NCBI RefSeq assembly: GCF_001412655.1
Contig: NZ_CP012996.1
Coordinates: forward strand, 2,790,001-2,854,000
Source of the DNA: Pedobacter sp. PACM 27299
GTDB taxonomy: Bacteria > Bacteroidota > Bacteroidia > Sphingobacteriales > Sphingobacteriaceae
Length of the DNA: 64,000 nucleotides
Reading direction: 5' to 3'
Shown one piece after another: positions 34,534 through 44,519 of the stretch; position 1 is the stretch's first letter; each line of letters begins with the position of its first letter. The notes beneath the pieces are model-generated. The model saw nothing but the letters and a program-made list of their open reading frames with translations. It had not been told where the DNA came from and ran no database searches. Position numbers and translations under genes: made by a program.

Positions 34534-37500
34534 TTAATTTTCTCTGACAACAGTAATAAAGCCTTTGAATCTAAGCTTGTTTGTTCCGAAGTCAATGATG
34601 TAATAGTAGGTTCCTTCCTCTAAAGGATGGCCATTTACCGTGGCATCCCAGCTGTTATCATATCCCTTTTTAGTATAAAGAATTCTTCCAGCTTTGTCAA
34701 AAACCTTCACTTCATTATTCGGATAGAAATCGATGTTATCTACAATCCACTTGTCATTATAACCATCTCCGTTAGGGGTGATGATATTGGTTCCTTTAAT
34801 CAGCGCCAGATCGTCCAGTATACCCAAGGTAAATGTTTGGGTTTGTGAACAGCCATTGGCATTGGTTGAAGTTACCGTGTAGGTAGTCGTTTCCTTTGGC
34901 CTTACTGTAAGCACTGCTGAATTTAGCCCATTCAGGATGCCATTACTGTTTGCCCAAACATAATTTGTTCCGCCTGTTGCAGTTAAGAGCACTGTTGCCC
35001 CTTTGCTTACCTGATTACCTAAATTACTGCTGATAGAGATCGCAGGTGAAGCATTGACAGTAAGTACAAATGAACGACTGTAGGTATCTACTCCTCCATT
35101 TGCGGTACCTCCATTGTCTTTCACTAATACAGTCACCGTGGCTGCACCTGATGCACTGTTTCTCAATTTGTAAGTTAAGGTTCCTGTAGCACCGCTACCC
35201 ACAACTTTTAACGTTTCAAAAAGACTTGAATTGGTACTATTAACCGTTAGTGTAGTGGTTTGACTGCTTTCCGGACCAGCGCTGATTCCTGTTAAGGCAA
35301 TAGTTTGTGTGGTTGTTGTGGCACACAAAGCAAGATCGCCTATGGCAGATAGTGTAGGGGACTCGTTCACATCTGTTAAATTAATGGTCAGTTCTTTTTC
35401 CAGCGACGTATTATTTTGTGTCGTAGAACGTACCCTCACTTTGTAAACAGATTTTGTTTCGAAATCCAGGATTGCAGTGGTCTGAAGCTGATTGCCATTG
35501 ATGGCAAATGCAGTATTATCTGTATCCCCGGAACCTGTCACTAATGAATAGGTAAATAATGCACCCGGATAATCAGATGTACTGCTTAGTGTTCCGGCAG
35601 CCGATCCCACAGCGGCGTTTTCGTACAATGGTACGCTGGCAAGGCTGATGGTGGTTGGCGCATCCGTTTTAACAGTCAGCGTTCCTTTTTGATAAGTAAT
35701 GGCATAATTGTCTGCTGCAGCACCACTGATATTGATGTCGTAAGTACCAACCGGGCTATTGGTGGTTGCCGTAGTAGTCAAGACAGGAGAGCTGCTGAGT
35801 GCTGAACTATTTTCTCCATTTGCCAGACCTGAATAAGTCGCGGTAAGCGCTGGATTGACTTCAGCCAAAAACTTCTCTTTTTCATCAGCAATGATCGTTA
35901 AAGTCTTTCTGTTCACTGTTAATTTACCTTTGATATAAACGATGTTATAACTGCTTAAACCTGTTCCAACAGCTGCTGAAGCAACAATGTCATAATCAGA
36001 GCCTGCAACACTTGCATTTGCGGCTGCACCAAGGCTGTTTAGGCTTACTGAGGTAATGACGTCTCCATTAATCAGACCATTAGCTGTAAATTCAGTACCA
36101 GTAAATACAGGTAAATCACCATAGGCTTTACTCAGATTTGAAGCGGTGATGGTCAGTGCTTTCTGTGTAATGGTCAGTGTGCCATCCGGATTATTAACTG
36201 TATAATTAGCTAACCTGTTATCCGGATCGATTAATGTGGCAACAGTTGGATATGTACCTGTTGCAGCGGCTGCCGGTGCACCAAGACTATTCCTGGTAAT
36301 GGTGATATTGTCACCGTTTTGAATTCCGGTAATCGTTCCTGTGAAGTCAAGACCGTTGAGTACATCACCATAGACTTTAGAACGGTTATTGTTCACAATC
36401 GTCAGCGTTGCAGTATTTACGGTTAATGTTTGCTGCACATTTGCTGCTGCATTAAAGATGGTATTACCAGGCTGACTTGCAGTAATCGTTGTACTTCCTG
36501 ATTTCAATATAGTGGCCATATTGCCTGTAATTGATACAATGGAAGGGTCAGTCGCAGTGTAGATCACTGGAAGACCGGCTGATGAATTTAGATTTCCAAG
36601 GCTGAAGACGATGTCTCCGTAAGTTTTTGCAGCAATCGCATTGAAAGTAATGCTTTGATTGCCTCTTGGAACCTGTGAAACATCTGTGCTTAATGCACTT
36701 GAATTACCAGCCTGATCGACTGCCTGAATGCGGTAATAGTAAGTGGTGCCGTTTGTTAACCCAATATTGGTGTAGTTAGTTGTACCTGCAGGTATATCGG
36801 CGAGCAGTGTGGTTGGCGCAGCACTTGTGCCATAAAAGATACGGTATTTAGCCAGGTCACTTTCCGTATTTGCAGCCCAGTTCAATATGATTTGTGTATC
36901 ACCGGAAACTGCTGCAAGGTTGGCCGGGATGGCCGGTGCGGTTCTGTCTAATGTTACCGAACCCGTACCTGTAGAAACCGGGGTTCCTGCATTTCCTGCC
37001 AGATCACTAAAGCTGATGTTATAAGCCACTAAGCCATCCGGATCTGCGGCAGTGAAAGTGTAAGTTGCCGTCCAGTTGCTTCCTGAAGCAGTTGGCACCA
37101 CAGCATGACCTCCAATAGTCACAACCGGAGTTTGCAACACTTCACTTGCTGTAAAGGTTAATGTAGCCGTGTTTCCTGCCTTTGCAATTGTAGGAATGGC
37201 ATTGTCAGACAGGATGTTGACATTAGTTAAAGTAGGCAAAACTTTATCTAAAGTTACCGAGCCTGAACCTGTAGAAACCGGGGTTCCAACATTACCAATC
37301 AAATCCTGGAAGCTGATCTGGTAAGGCACCAAACCTTCTGGATCTGCCGCTGTAAAAGTGTAAGTTGCAGTCCAGTTATTTCCAGATGCAACAGGTGTTA
37401 CACTATGACCAGCGATCGTCACTACCGGAGTTTGGATGGTCTCACTGGAAGTAAAGGTTAAAGTTGCAGTGTTGCCAACTTGTGCGAAGACCGGATTGCT

Positions 37501-40500
37501 GTTATCGGATATAATATTTACTCCGGCTAAAGTAGGTATGCTATGGTCAAAGGTGTAAAAATCACCAGTGAAACCTGCTGCAATACTATTTCCGGCAACA
37601 TCGGTAATTCCTGTTCCAGTGTTGTTCAGGTTCAGTCCGATTGTTCCGTCTCCGGTGATGGAATTCACCGTTACACTGAAAACTCTGTTGTCAGAATGGG
37701 CAATGTTTGCAATTGTTCCTGTAGTACCTGAAAGTACAGTCGCAAAATCATTTACATCCACATTAAACACGTCTTTAGTGAAAGTTACCGTATAGTTTAC
37801 ACTTGTTGCCAGTGTCGGGTTAGGATCTGCAAGCGCGATACTAATTACAGTTGGAATTGTGGTGTTAATGGTGATTATTAATCCTGATGAAACTATACTG
37901 CTGTTACTAGCTGCATCTGTTGCTTTTGCGGTGATGGTATGTACACCTTCAGTTAAAGTACTTGTAGTAATAGACCAGTTTCCACCAGTAGCAACACCGG
38001 TTCCAAGTACAGTTGTACCATCGGTATCGTAAAGTGTGACTGTTGATCCTGCTTCTGCAGTACCTGTAAGTACAGGTGTAGTTACATTGGTTAGGTTATC
38101 GCTGTTAGATACCCCGCTGTCACTTGCTGCTGCCAGAACCGGAGCAGATGGTGCGTTAGGCGCAGAAGTATCAAAGTTCAATAACGGAGTTGTGCCTGCA
38201 CCTCCGTTGTTACCTGCCGCATCTGTATAAGTAGCTGCTGCTACAGTGATGCTTGCTATACCTGCATTTGTTCCTGCAGTTGGCGTAAAAGTTGCCGTAC
38301 GTGTTAGTCCTGAACCTGAAATTGCGGCTAATGTACCTCCCGTTACCACCACATCTCCGGTTGTTCCGTCCCATGCAAATGTGGTTCCCGGATCTTCAGA
38401 GAAAGTAAAGGTAATGGTAGCTGTTTCATCAGATTTCAATTGCGCTGCATTACTGGTAATGGCCAGGGTAGGCGAAGTCAGATCAATCGTGATGGCAAGG
38501 CCAGTAGAAGCTAAACTGGTATTACCAGCGGCGTCTGTTGCTTTTGCGGTGATGGTATGTATTCCTTCAGCCAATGTGCTTGCAGTAATCGACCAGATTC
38601 CTCCAGTAGCAACACCCGTTCCAAGCACATTGGTGCCGTCGGTATCGTAAAGGGTTACTGTTGATCCTGCTTCTGCAGTACCTGTAAATACAGGTGTAGT
38701 TACATTGGTTAGGTTGTCACTATTCGAAAACCCACTGTCACTTGCTGTTGCCAGAACAGGAGCAGATGGTGCATTAGGCGCAGAAGTATCAAAGTTCAAT
38801 ACCGGAGTTGTGCCTGCGCCGCCGTTGTTACCTGCTGCATCTGTATAAGTAGCTGCTGCTACAGTGATGCTTGCTGTTCCTGCATTTGTTCCTGCAGTTG
38901 GCGTAAAAATAGCCGTACGTGTTAGTCCTGAACCAGAAATTGCAGCTAGTGTACCTCCAGTTACCACTACATCTCCGGTTGTTCCGTTCCATGCAAATGT
39001 GGTTCCCGGATCTTCAGAGAAAGTAAAGGTAATGGTGGCTGTTTCACCAGATTTCAATTGCGCTACATTACTGGTAATGGCCAGGGTAGGGGAAGTCAAA
39101 TCAATCGTGATGGCAAGACCGGTAGAAGCTACACTGGTATTGCCAGCGGCGTCTGTTGTTTTTGCGGTGATGGTATGTATTCCTTCAGCCAATGTGCTTG
39201 CAGTAATTGACCAGTTTCCACCAGTAGCAACACCCGTTCCAAGCACAGTGGTGCCGTCGGTATCGTAAAGCGTAACTGTTGATCCTGCTTCTGCAGTACC
39301 TGTAAATACAGGTGTAGTTACATTGGTCAGGTTATCGCTGTTAGATACCCCACTGTCACTTGCTGCTGCCAGAACTGGAGCAGATGGTGCGTTAGGCGTA
39401 GAAGTATCATAGTTCAATACCGGAGTTGTGCCTGCACCGCCGTTGTTACCTGCTGCATCTGTATAAGTAGCTGCTGCTACAGTGATGCCTGCTGTACCTG
39501 CATTTGTTCCTGCAGTTGGCGTAAAAGTTGCCGTACGTGTTAGTCCTGAACCTGAAATTGCGGCTAATGTACCTCCCGTTACCACCACATCTCCGGTTGT
39601 TCCGTCCCATGCAAATGTGGTTCCCGGATCTTCAGAGAAAGTAAAGGTAATGGTAGCATTTTCACCAGATTTCAATTGCGCTGCATTACTGGTAATGGCC
39701 AGGGTAGGCGAAGTCAAATCAATCGTGATGGCAAGACCAGTAGAAGCTACACTGGTATTCCCAGCGGCATCTGTTGTTTTTGCAGTGATGGTATGTATTC
39801 CTTCAGCCAATGTGCTTGCAGTAATCGACCAGTTTCCTCCAGTAGCAACACCCGTTCCAAGCACAGTGGTGCCGTCGGTGTCGTAAAGGGTTACTGTTGA
39901 TCCTGCTTCTGCAGTACCTGTAAATACAGGTGAAGTTACATTGGTCATGTTATCGCTGTTAGATACCCCACTGTCACTTGCTGCTGCCAGAACTGGAGCA
40001 GATGGTGCGTTAGGCGCAGAAGTATCAAAGTTCAATACCGGAGTTGTGCCTGCACCGCCGTTGTTACCTGCCGCATCTGTATAAGTAGCTGCTGCTACAG
40101 TGATGCCTGCTGTACCTGCATTTGTTCCTGCAGTTGGCGTAAAAGTTGCCGTACGTGTTAGTCCTGAACCTGAAGTTGCAGCTAAAGTTCCACCTGTCAC
40201 CACCACATCTCCGGTTGTTCCGTTCCATGCAAATGTGGTTCCCGGATCTTCAGAAAAAGTAAAGGTAATGGTGGCTGTTTCACCAGATTTCAATTGCGCT
40301 ACATTACTGGTAATGGCCAGGGTAGGGGAAGTCAAATCAATCGTGATGGCAAGACCGGTAGAAGCTAAACTGGTATTGCCAGCGGCGTCTGTTGTTTTTG
40401 CGGTGATGGTATGTATTCCTTCAGCCAATGTGCTTAAAGTAATTGACCAGTTTCCACCAGTAGCAACACCCGTTCCAAGTACAGTGGTGCCGTCGGTATC

Positions 40501-43068
40501 GTAAAGCGTAACTGTTGATCCTGCTTCTGCAGTACCTGTAAATACAGGTGTAGTTACATTGGTCAGGTTATCGCTGTTAGATACCCCGCTGTCACTTGCT
40601 GCTGCCAGAACTGGAGCAGATGGTGCGTTAGGCGCAGAAGTATCAAAGTTCAATACCGGAGTTGTTCCTGCACCGCCGTTGTTACCTGCCGCATCTGTAT
40701 AAGTAGCTGCTGCTACAGTGATGCTTGCTGCACCTGCATTTGTTCCTGCAGTTGGCGTAAAAGTTGCCGTACGTGTTAGTCCTGAACCTGAAATTGCAGC
40801 TAAAGTTCCACCTGTCACCACCACATCTCCGGTTGTTCCGTCCCATGCAAATGTGGTTCCCGGATCTTCAGAAAAAGTAAAGGTAATGGTGGCTGTTTCA
40901 CCAGATTTCAATTGCGCTACATTACTGGTAATGGCCAGGGTAGGGGAAGTCAAATCAATCGTGATGGCAAGGCCGCTAGAAGCTAAACTGGTATTACCAG
41001 CGGCGTCTGTTGCTTTTGCGGTGATGGTATGTATTCCTTCAGCCAATGTGCTTGCGGTAATTGACCAGTTTCCTCCAGTAGCAGCACCCGTTCCAAGCAC
41101 AGTTGTACCATCGGTATCGTAAAGGGTTACTGTTGATCCTGCTTCTGCAGTACCTGTAAATACAGGTGTAGTGACGTTGGTCAGGTTATCGCTGTTAGAT
41201 ACCCCGCTGTCACTTGCTGCTGCCAGAACTGGAGCAGATGGTGCGTTAGGCGTAGAAGTATCAAAGTTCAATAACGGAGTTGTGCCTGCACCGCCGTTGT
41301 TACCTGCCGCATCTGTATAAGTAGCTGCTGCTACAGTGATGCTTGCTGTACCTGCATTTGTTGCTGCAGCTGGGGTAAAAGTTGCCGTACGTGTTAGTCC
41401 TGAACCTGAAATTGCGGCTAAAGTTCCACCTGTCACCACCACATCTCCGGTTGTTCCATCCCATGCAAATGTAGTTCCCGGATCTTCAGAGAAAGTAAAG
41501 GTAATGGTGGCTGTTTCACCAGATTTCAATTGCGCTGCATTACTGGTAATGGCCAGGGTAGGCGAAGTCAAATCAATCGTGATGGCAAGGCCAGTAGAAG
41601 CTAAACTGGTATTCCCAGCGGCGTCTGTTGCTTTTGCGGTGATGGTATGTACACCTTCCGTTAAAGTGCTTGCGGTAATCGACCAGTTTCCTCCAGTAGC
41701 AGCACCCGTTCCAAGCACAGTGGTGCCGTCGGTATCGTAAAGCGTAACTGTTGATCCTGCCTCCGCAGTACCAGTAAGTACAGGGGTAGTGACATTGGTA
41801 ACGTTGTCACTATTCGATATCCCACTGTCACTTGCTGCTGCTAAATCAGGAGTCGATGGTGAAACAGGAGGGAAGGTATCGTAAGTCAGCGAAGGCGTCG
41901 TACCTGCACCACCATTGTTACCTGCCAGATCTGTATACGTACCTGCTGCTACGGTGATACTTGCTGTACCTCCGTTTACCAGTGATGTTGGCGTAAAAGT
42001 TGCCGTACGTGTTAATCCTGAACCAGAAATTGCAGCTAGTGTACCTCCCGTTACCACCACATCTCCGGTTGTTCCGTCCCATGCAAATGTGGTTCCCGGA
42101 TCTTCAGAGAAAGTAAAGGTAATGGTGGCTGTTTCACTGGCTTTCAATGTTGCTACATTGCTGGTGATGACCAACGTAGGTGAAGTCAGATCTATGGTAA
42201 CTGGAAGCCCGGTTGAAGCAAGACCTGTATTCCCGGCTGCATCTGTTGCATTTGCAGTAATGGTATGCACACCTTCGGTTAAGGTGCTTGCGGTAATTGA
42301 CCAGTTTCCTCCAGTGGCAACACCAGTTCCAAGCACAGTTGTACCATCGGTATCGTAAAGGGTTACTGTTGATCCTGCTTCTGCAGTACCTGTAAATACT
42401 GGAGTAGTGACATTGGTAATGTGATCGCTATTGGATGGACCGCTGTCACTTAGTGTAGCTAAAGAAGGCGTTGATGGTGCTGCTGGGGCTGTAGTATCGA
42501 TAACGAAATCTTTATTTCCCCCTAATGAGCCTGCGGTACCCGGTACTGGTAAAGTCAGGGGAGCGGCCGCACCAAGGCTATTCTGAATGGTTCCGCCTGC
42601 AAGGGTAAGTGAGCCGATCGCGGCATAATCTAAATCAGCGGAAGTTTCTCCAGGGCCAACGGTGTAATTAAAGGTAAGTGTCGTAGTCCCAGATCCAGTG
42701 GTATATAACCCTTTTCCACCACTATTTAAAGCGAGTTCTGGGGTTCCTGTTACGAAGACTGGCTGATTAAACGTAACCGTTATGGGGATGACAGCTCCTG
42801 CTTTATAAAGCGTAACTGTATTTGGAGAGTTCACATCAATTATTGAAAAAAACAATAAAGTTTGATGTAAGCCCTGCGTAAATACGGGGTTTGAGCCTAT
42901 TGTCTCAATGACCGGCTCCCCAATCGTGAAGTTTATAGTGTTCCCACCAGGCAACGGGAAGGTGCCGCCACTGGAACTAATCGTATGGCTATTTGCAGAC
43001 TGAGCATTTGCAGTTAAGCTAGCTAAAATCGCAACCCATAACAATATAATTGTTTTAAGGTATCTCAT
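34534..43068 (-). CDS. Giant Ig-repeat surface protein with T9SS type B sorting domain
   Basis: A 2844-residue protein starting at ATG 43068, where MRYLKTIILLWVAILASLTANAQ gives a clean signal peptide. An N-terminal region (about 25-190) is followed by eight near-identical 206-residue units (about 193-1733), each one Ig-like domain of the GTAEAGSTVTLYDTDGTTVLGTG type plus one of the SGETATITFTFSEDPGTTFAWDG type (Big_6 and Big_12-like). Then come two NWTATYTFTAADPxGL domains, a fibronectin III domain (about 2036-2130), MBG-type domains (KTYGD, KVYGD, KAYGD; about 2135-2470), a cadherin-like part, and a C-terminal CHU_C sorting domain (IKGTNIITPNGDGYNDKWIV, about 2755-2844). It should be exported by T9SS and displayed as a long fibre. 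It is flanked by a BclB-like gene and PorP on the same strand. Confidence 0.95.
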   Translation of the reverse strand: MRYLKTIILLWVAILASLTANAQSANSHTISSSGGTFPLPGGNTINFTIGEPVIETIGSNPVFTQGLHQTLLFFSIIDVNSPNTVTLYKAGAVIPITVTFNQPVFVTGTPELALNSGGKGLYTTGSGTTTLTFNYTVGPGETSADLDYAAIGSLTLAGGTIQNSLGAAAPLTLPVPGTAGSLGGNKDFVIDTTAPAAPSTPSLATLSDSGPSNSDHITNVTTPVFTGTAEAGSTVTLYDTDGTTVLGTGVATGGNWSITASTLTEGVHTITANATDAAGNTGLASTGLPVTIDLTSPTLVITSNVATLKASETATITFTFSEDPGTTFAWDGTTGDVVVTGGTLAAISGSGLTRTATFTPTSLVNGGTASITVAAGTYTDLAGNNGGAGTTPSLTYDTFPPVSPSTPDLAAASDSGISNSDNVTNVTTPVLTGTAEAGSTVTLYDTDGTTVLGTGAATGGNWSITASTLTEGVHTITAKATDAAGNTSLASTGLAITIDLTSPTLAITSNAAQLKSGETATITFTFSEDPGTTFAWDGTTGDVVVTGGTLAAISGSGLTRTATFTPAAATNAGTASITVAAATYTDAAGNNGGAGTTPLLNFDTSTPNAPSAPVLAAASDSGVSNSDNLTNVTTPVFTGTAEAGSTVTLYDTDGTTVLGTGAATGGNWSITASTLAEGIHTITAKATDAAGNTSLASSGLAITIDLTSPTLAITSNVAQLKSGETATITFTFSEDPGTTFAWDGTTGDVVVTGGTLAAISGSGLTRTATFTPTAGTNAGAASITVAAATYTDAAGNNGGAGTTPVLNFDTSAPNAPSAPVLAAASDSGVSNSDNLTNVTTPVFTGTAEAGSTVTLYDTDGTTVLGTGVATGGNWSITLSTLAEGIHTITAKTTDAAGNTSLASTGLAITIDLTSPTLAITSNVAQLKSGETATITFTFSEDPGTTFAWNGTTGDVVVTGGTLAATSGSGLTRTATFTPTAGTNAGTAGITVAAATYTDAAGNNGGAGTTPVLNFDTSAPNAPSAPVLAAASDSGVSNSDNMTNVTSPVFTGTAEAGSTVTLYDTDGTTVLGTGVATGGNWSITASTLAEGIHTITAKTTDAAGNTSVASTGLAITIDLTSPTLAITSNAAQLKSGENATITFTFSEDPGTTFAWDGTTGDVVVTGGTLAAISGSGLTRTATFTPTAGTNAGTAGITVAAATYTDAAGNNGGAGTTPVLNYDTSTPNAPSAPVLAAASDSGVSNSDNLTNVTTPVFTGTAEAGSTVTLYDTDGTTVLGTGVATGGNWSITASTLAEGIHTITAKTTDAAGNTSVASTGLAITIDLTSPTLAITSNVAQLKSGETATITFTFSEDPGTTFAWNGTTGDVVVTGGTLAAISGSGLTRTAIFTPTAGTNAGTASITVAAATYTDAAGNNGGAGTTPVLNFDTSAPNAPSAPVLATASDSGFSNSDNLTNVTTPVFTGTAEAGSTVTLYDTDGTNVLGTGVATGGIWSITASTLAEGIHTITAKATDAAGNTSLASTGLAITIDLTSPTLAITSNAAQLKSDETATITFTFSEDPGTTFAWDGTTGDVVVTGGTLAAISGSGLTRTATFTPTAGTNAGIASITVAAATYTDAAGNNGGAGTTPLLNFDTSAPNAPSAPVLAAASDSGVSNSDNLTNVTTPVLTGTAEAGSTVTLYDTDGTTVLGTGVATGGNWSITTSTLTEGVHTITAKATDAASNSSIVSSGLIITINTTIPTVISIALADPNPTLATSVNYTVTFTKDVFNVDVNDFATVLSGTTGTIANIAHSDNRVFSVTVNSITGDGTIGLNLNNTGTGITDVAGNSIAAGFTGDFYTFDHSIPTLAGVNIISDNSNPVFAQVGNTATLTFTSSETIQTPVVTIAGHSVTPVASGNNWTATYTFTAADPEGLVPYQISFQDLIGNVGTPVSTGSGSVTLDKVLPTLTNVNILSDNAIPTIAKAGNTATLTFTASEVLQTPVVTIGGHAVVPTASGSNWTATYTFTAADPDGLVAYNISFSDLAGNAGTPVSTGTGSVTLDRTAPAIPANLAAVSGDTQIILNWAANTESDLAKYRIFYGTSAAPTTLLADIPAGTTNYTNIGLTNGTTYYYRIQAVDQAGNSSALSTDVSQVPRGNQSITFNAIAAKTYGDIVFSLGNLNSSAGLPVIYTATDPSIVSITGNMATILKSGSTTITASQPGNTIFNAAANVQQTLTVNTATLTIVNNNRSKVYGDVLNGLDFTGTITGIQNGDNITITRNSLGAPAAAATGTYPTVATLIDPDNRLANYTVNNPDGTLTITQKALTITASNLSKAYGDLPVFTGTEFTANGLINGDVITSVSLNSLGAAANASVAGSDYDIVASAAVGTGLSSYNIVYIKGKLTVNRKTLTIIADEKEKFLAEVNPALTATYSGLANGENSSALSSSPVLTTTATTNSPVGTYDINISGAAADNYAITYQKGTLTVKTDAPTTISLASVPLYENAAVGSAAGTLSSTSDYPGALFTYSLVTGSGDTDNTAFAINGNQLQTTAILDFETKSVYKVRVRSTTQNNTSLEKELTINLTDVNESPTLSAIGDLALCATTTTQTIALTGISAGPESSQTTTLTVNSTNSSLFETLKVVGSGATGTLTYKLRNSASGAATVTVLVKDNGGTANGGVDTYSRSFVLTVNASPAISISSNLGNQVSKGATVLLTATGGTNYVWANSNGILNGLNSAVLTVRPKETTTYTVTSTNANGCSQTQTFTLGILDDLALIKGTNIITPNGDGYNDKWIVDNIDFYPNNEVKVFDKAGRILYTKKGYDNSWDATVNGHPLEEGTYYYIIDFGTNKLRFKGFITVVREN
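37860..42480. repeat. 618-bp tandem coding repeats in the giant gene
   Basis: An identical landmark (GATCCTGCTTCTGCAGTACC on the plus strand, slightly changed in one copy) recurs at 38046, 38664, 39282, 39900, 40518, 41136, 41754 and 42372, exactly 618 bases apart each time. That is eight units of 206 codons without a single length change. Copies differ by scattered substitutions; the outer copies (37860-38240 and 41760-42480) are the most divergent, as expected for expansion by unequal crossing over in the middle. Confidence 0.95.
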
Positions 43069-43099
43069 GATAATAAGTTTAATGATCTGCTTAACTGAT

Positions 43100-44314
43100 T
43101 TATTCAATGCTAAGTCCGGCACTGGCATAACCTACTACCGTATTGAGTAGACTTAATCCTGACGCTGTAGCCGAAAACACCAATATATAGCGTGTTTGAG
43201 CCGTTACTGGGATACTCAATCCAGTTGTGATTCCATTAGCTGTTGTACCTAAAGAAATGATACCCGTTAATGGAGGGGCTAAAGTCACTAAAGCACCAGG
43301 CACAGCGGTGAAAGAATTATTAGGTGTGGTGCTTTGATAAAGTTGTGCGTTGATGGATACCGTTGTACCAATTAATGATAAAGCAGCTGTAGTACTAAAA
43401 AAAGCGGACATACTTTTTATTGTACCGGATCTCGGCGCAGAAAAGGCAAAGTTTAAAAGCGTTCCCGCTGCACCTGTCAAATCAATAGTTCCACTGAGCA
43501 GATTTACACCACTGGCACTACTTCCAAAGCCAACAACACCGGTTGTACCAACCAGTCCTCCTGCAATTGTAGTCATAGTCAATGGTAAGCCAGAAGCAAA
43601 TGGAATAATGGCCCCACCATTTACAGGAGCAGAGCTATCATTGGCATCGGTAAGTCTTACCCAGGCTCCTGTTTTAGAATAATAAAATCCTTTAGGTGCA
43701 GTCGTCTGATAAACCAGCAAACCGTCACTTGGAGTAGCGATTGATGAAGCTAAACTTACCCTTGGAATCAAAATCCCTTTGGTACTTGACCAGATATCCA
43801 ATACCGCGTCATTTGCAGGAAAAGTTCCTGTTCCAGCGCCAATTCCGACACCTCCCGTATTGTTGTTTAAGATATTGGCGCCGGTAAGTGCCCATCGGTT
43901 ATCCTTGCTTGTTTCTGCACTTAAAGAGTTTAAAGCATAAGGGACACTGACCAGTTCGACTGTACCAACCACAGTGTATGTCGATCCACCTGTGATGTCC
44001 GCTTCAATCTTAAGGTATTTACTTCCTGTGGTCCATGGAATGGTAGCAAATGTACCGGTAACTACACTTCCTGTTCCTATTTGTAGATTTACAAGTCCGT
44101 ATGCATTGGTTGTAGGTGTTTGTGTTTCTGAATATAATGCAGCACCGACGGGCCCATTTTGAACGGTCAGCCTCATGCCCACAGCCTGGTTGGGTACAGG
44201 CTGACCGGTCGCATTTCGAATGACGGCCTGATAGTTTATTTTTTGTGGGGTTTGTGCAAAACTGTTGAACACAATTAGTAATAATACCAGTAAAGTAGTA
44301 GTTGCTTTTTTCAT
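43100..44314 (-). CDS. Secreted protein with BclB (exosporium-type) C-terminal domain
   Basis: A 404-residue protein with a signal peptide ending FNSFAQ. The N-terminal third ([29 protein letters not shown] to [10 protein letters not shown]) is a module common at the start of Bacteroidota surface and tail-fibre-like proteins; a central [25 protein letters not shown] follows. The C-terminal 170 residues ([67 protein letters not shown]) match the C-terminal domain known from the Bacillus exosporium glycoprotein BclB. It precedes the giant surface gene by 31 bases and should be co-expressed. Its role, perhaps a trimeric tip or coat protein, is inferred. Confidence 0.8.
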   Translation of the reverse strand: MKKATTTLLVLLLIVFNSFAQTPQKINYQAVIRNATGQPVPNQAVGMRLTVQNGPVGAALYSETQTPTTNAYGLVNLQIGTGSVVTGTFATIPWTTGSKYLKIEADITGGSTYTVVGTVELVSVPYALNSLSAETSKDNRWALTGANILNNNTGGVGIGAGTGTFPANDAVLDIWSSTKGILIPRVSLASSIATPSDGLLVYQTTAPKGFYYSKTGAWVRLTDANDSSAPVNGGAIIPFASGLPLTMTTIAGGLVGTTGVVGFGSSASGVNLLSGTIDLTGAAGTLLNFAFSAPRSGTIKSMSAFFSTTAALSLIGTTVSINAQLYQSTTPNNSFTAVPGALVTLAPPLTGIISLGTTANGITTGLSIPVTAQTRYILVFSATASGLSLLNTVVGYASAGLSIE

Positions 44315-44484
44315 AACAAATGGATAAGAGTAATTAATTTATATGATGATTATACGTTTTTCAGCGCTTATTCAGATTTCATTAATTACTTTGAATTAAT
44401 GATTTATCATTTGTTTTGATACTTGATGTTGTATAAAATTATTTAGTTTAATATAATAAAATGCTATTTTTACGTTCTAGTTGT

Positions 44485-44503
44485 CTAACTATTGAATAGT
44501 TAG
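44485..44503. promoter_or_regulatory. Inverted repeat upstream of the surface-protein operon
   Basis: CTAACTATT, one base, then AATAGTTAG: a perfect 9-bp inverted repeat 171 bases upstream of the BclB-like gene and 17 bases past the AraC stop codon. Its position suggests an operator, possibly for the adjacent AraC protein, or a hairpin ending the araC message. Confidence 0.4.
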
Positions 44504-44519
44504 AAATCATTATATGCTT

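Noticed and set aside
38036..42358. Seven or eight plus-strand open frames of about 134 codons, evenly spaced
   Set aside because: They are antisense shadows of the 618-bp repeats in the giant minus-strand gene, forced open by its codon bias; the periodicity is that of the repeat.
37860..42480. CRISPR-like regular repetition
   Set aside because: Units are 618 bases, contiguous and coding; there are no short repeats with unique spacers and no cas genes.
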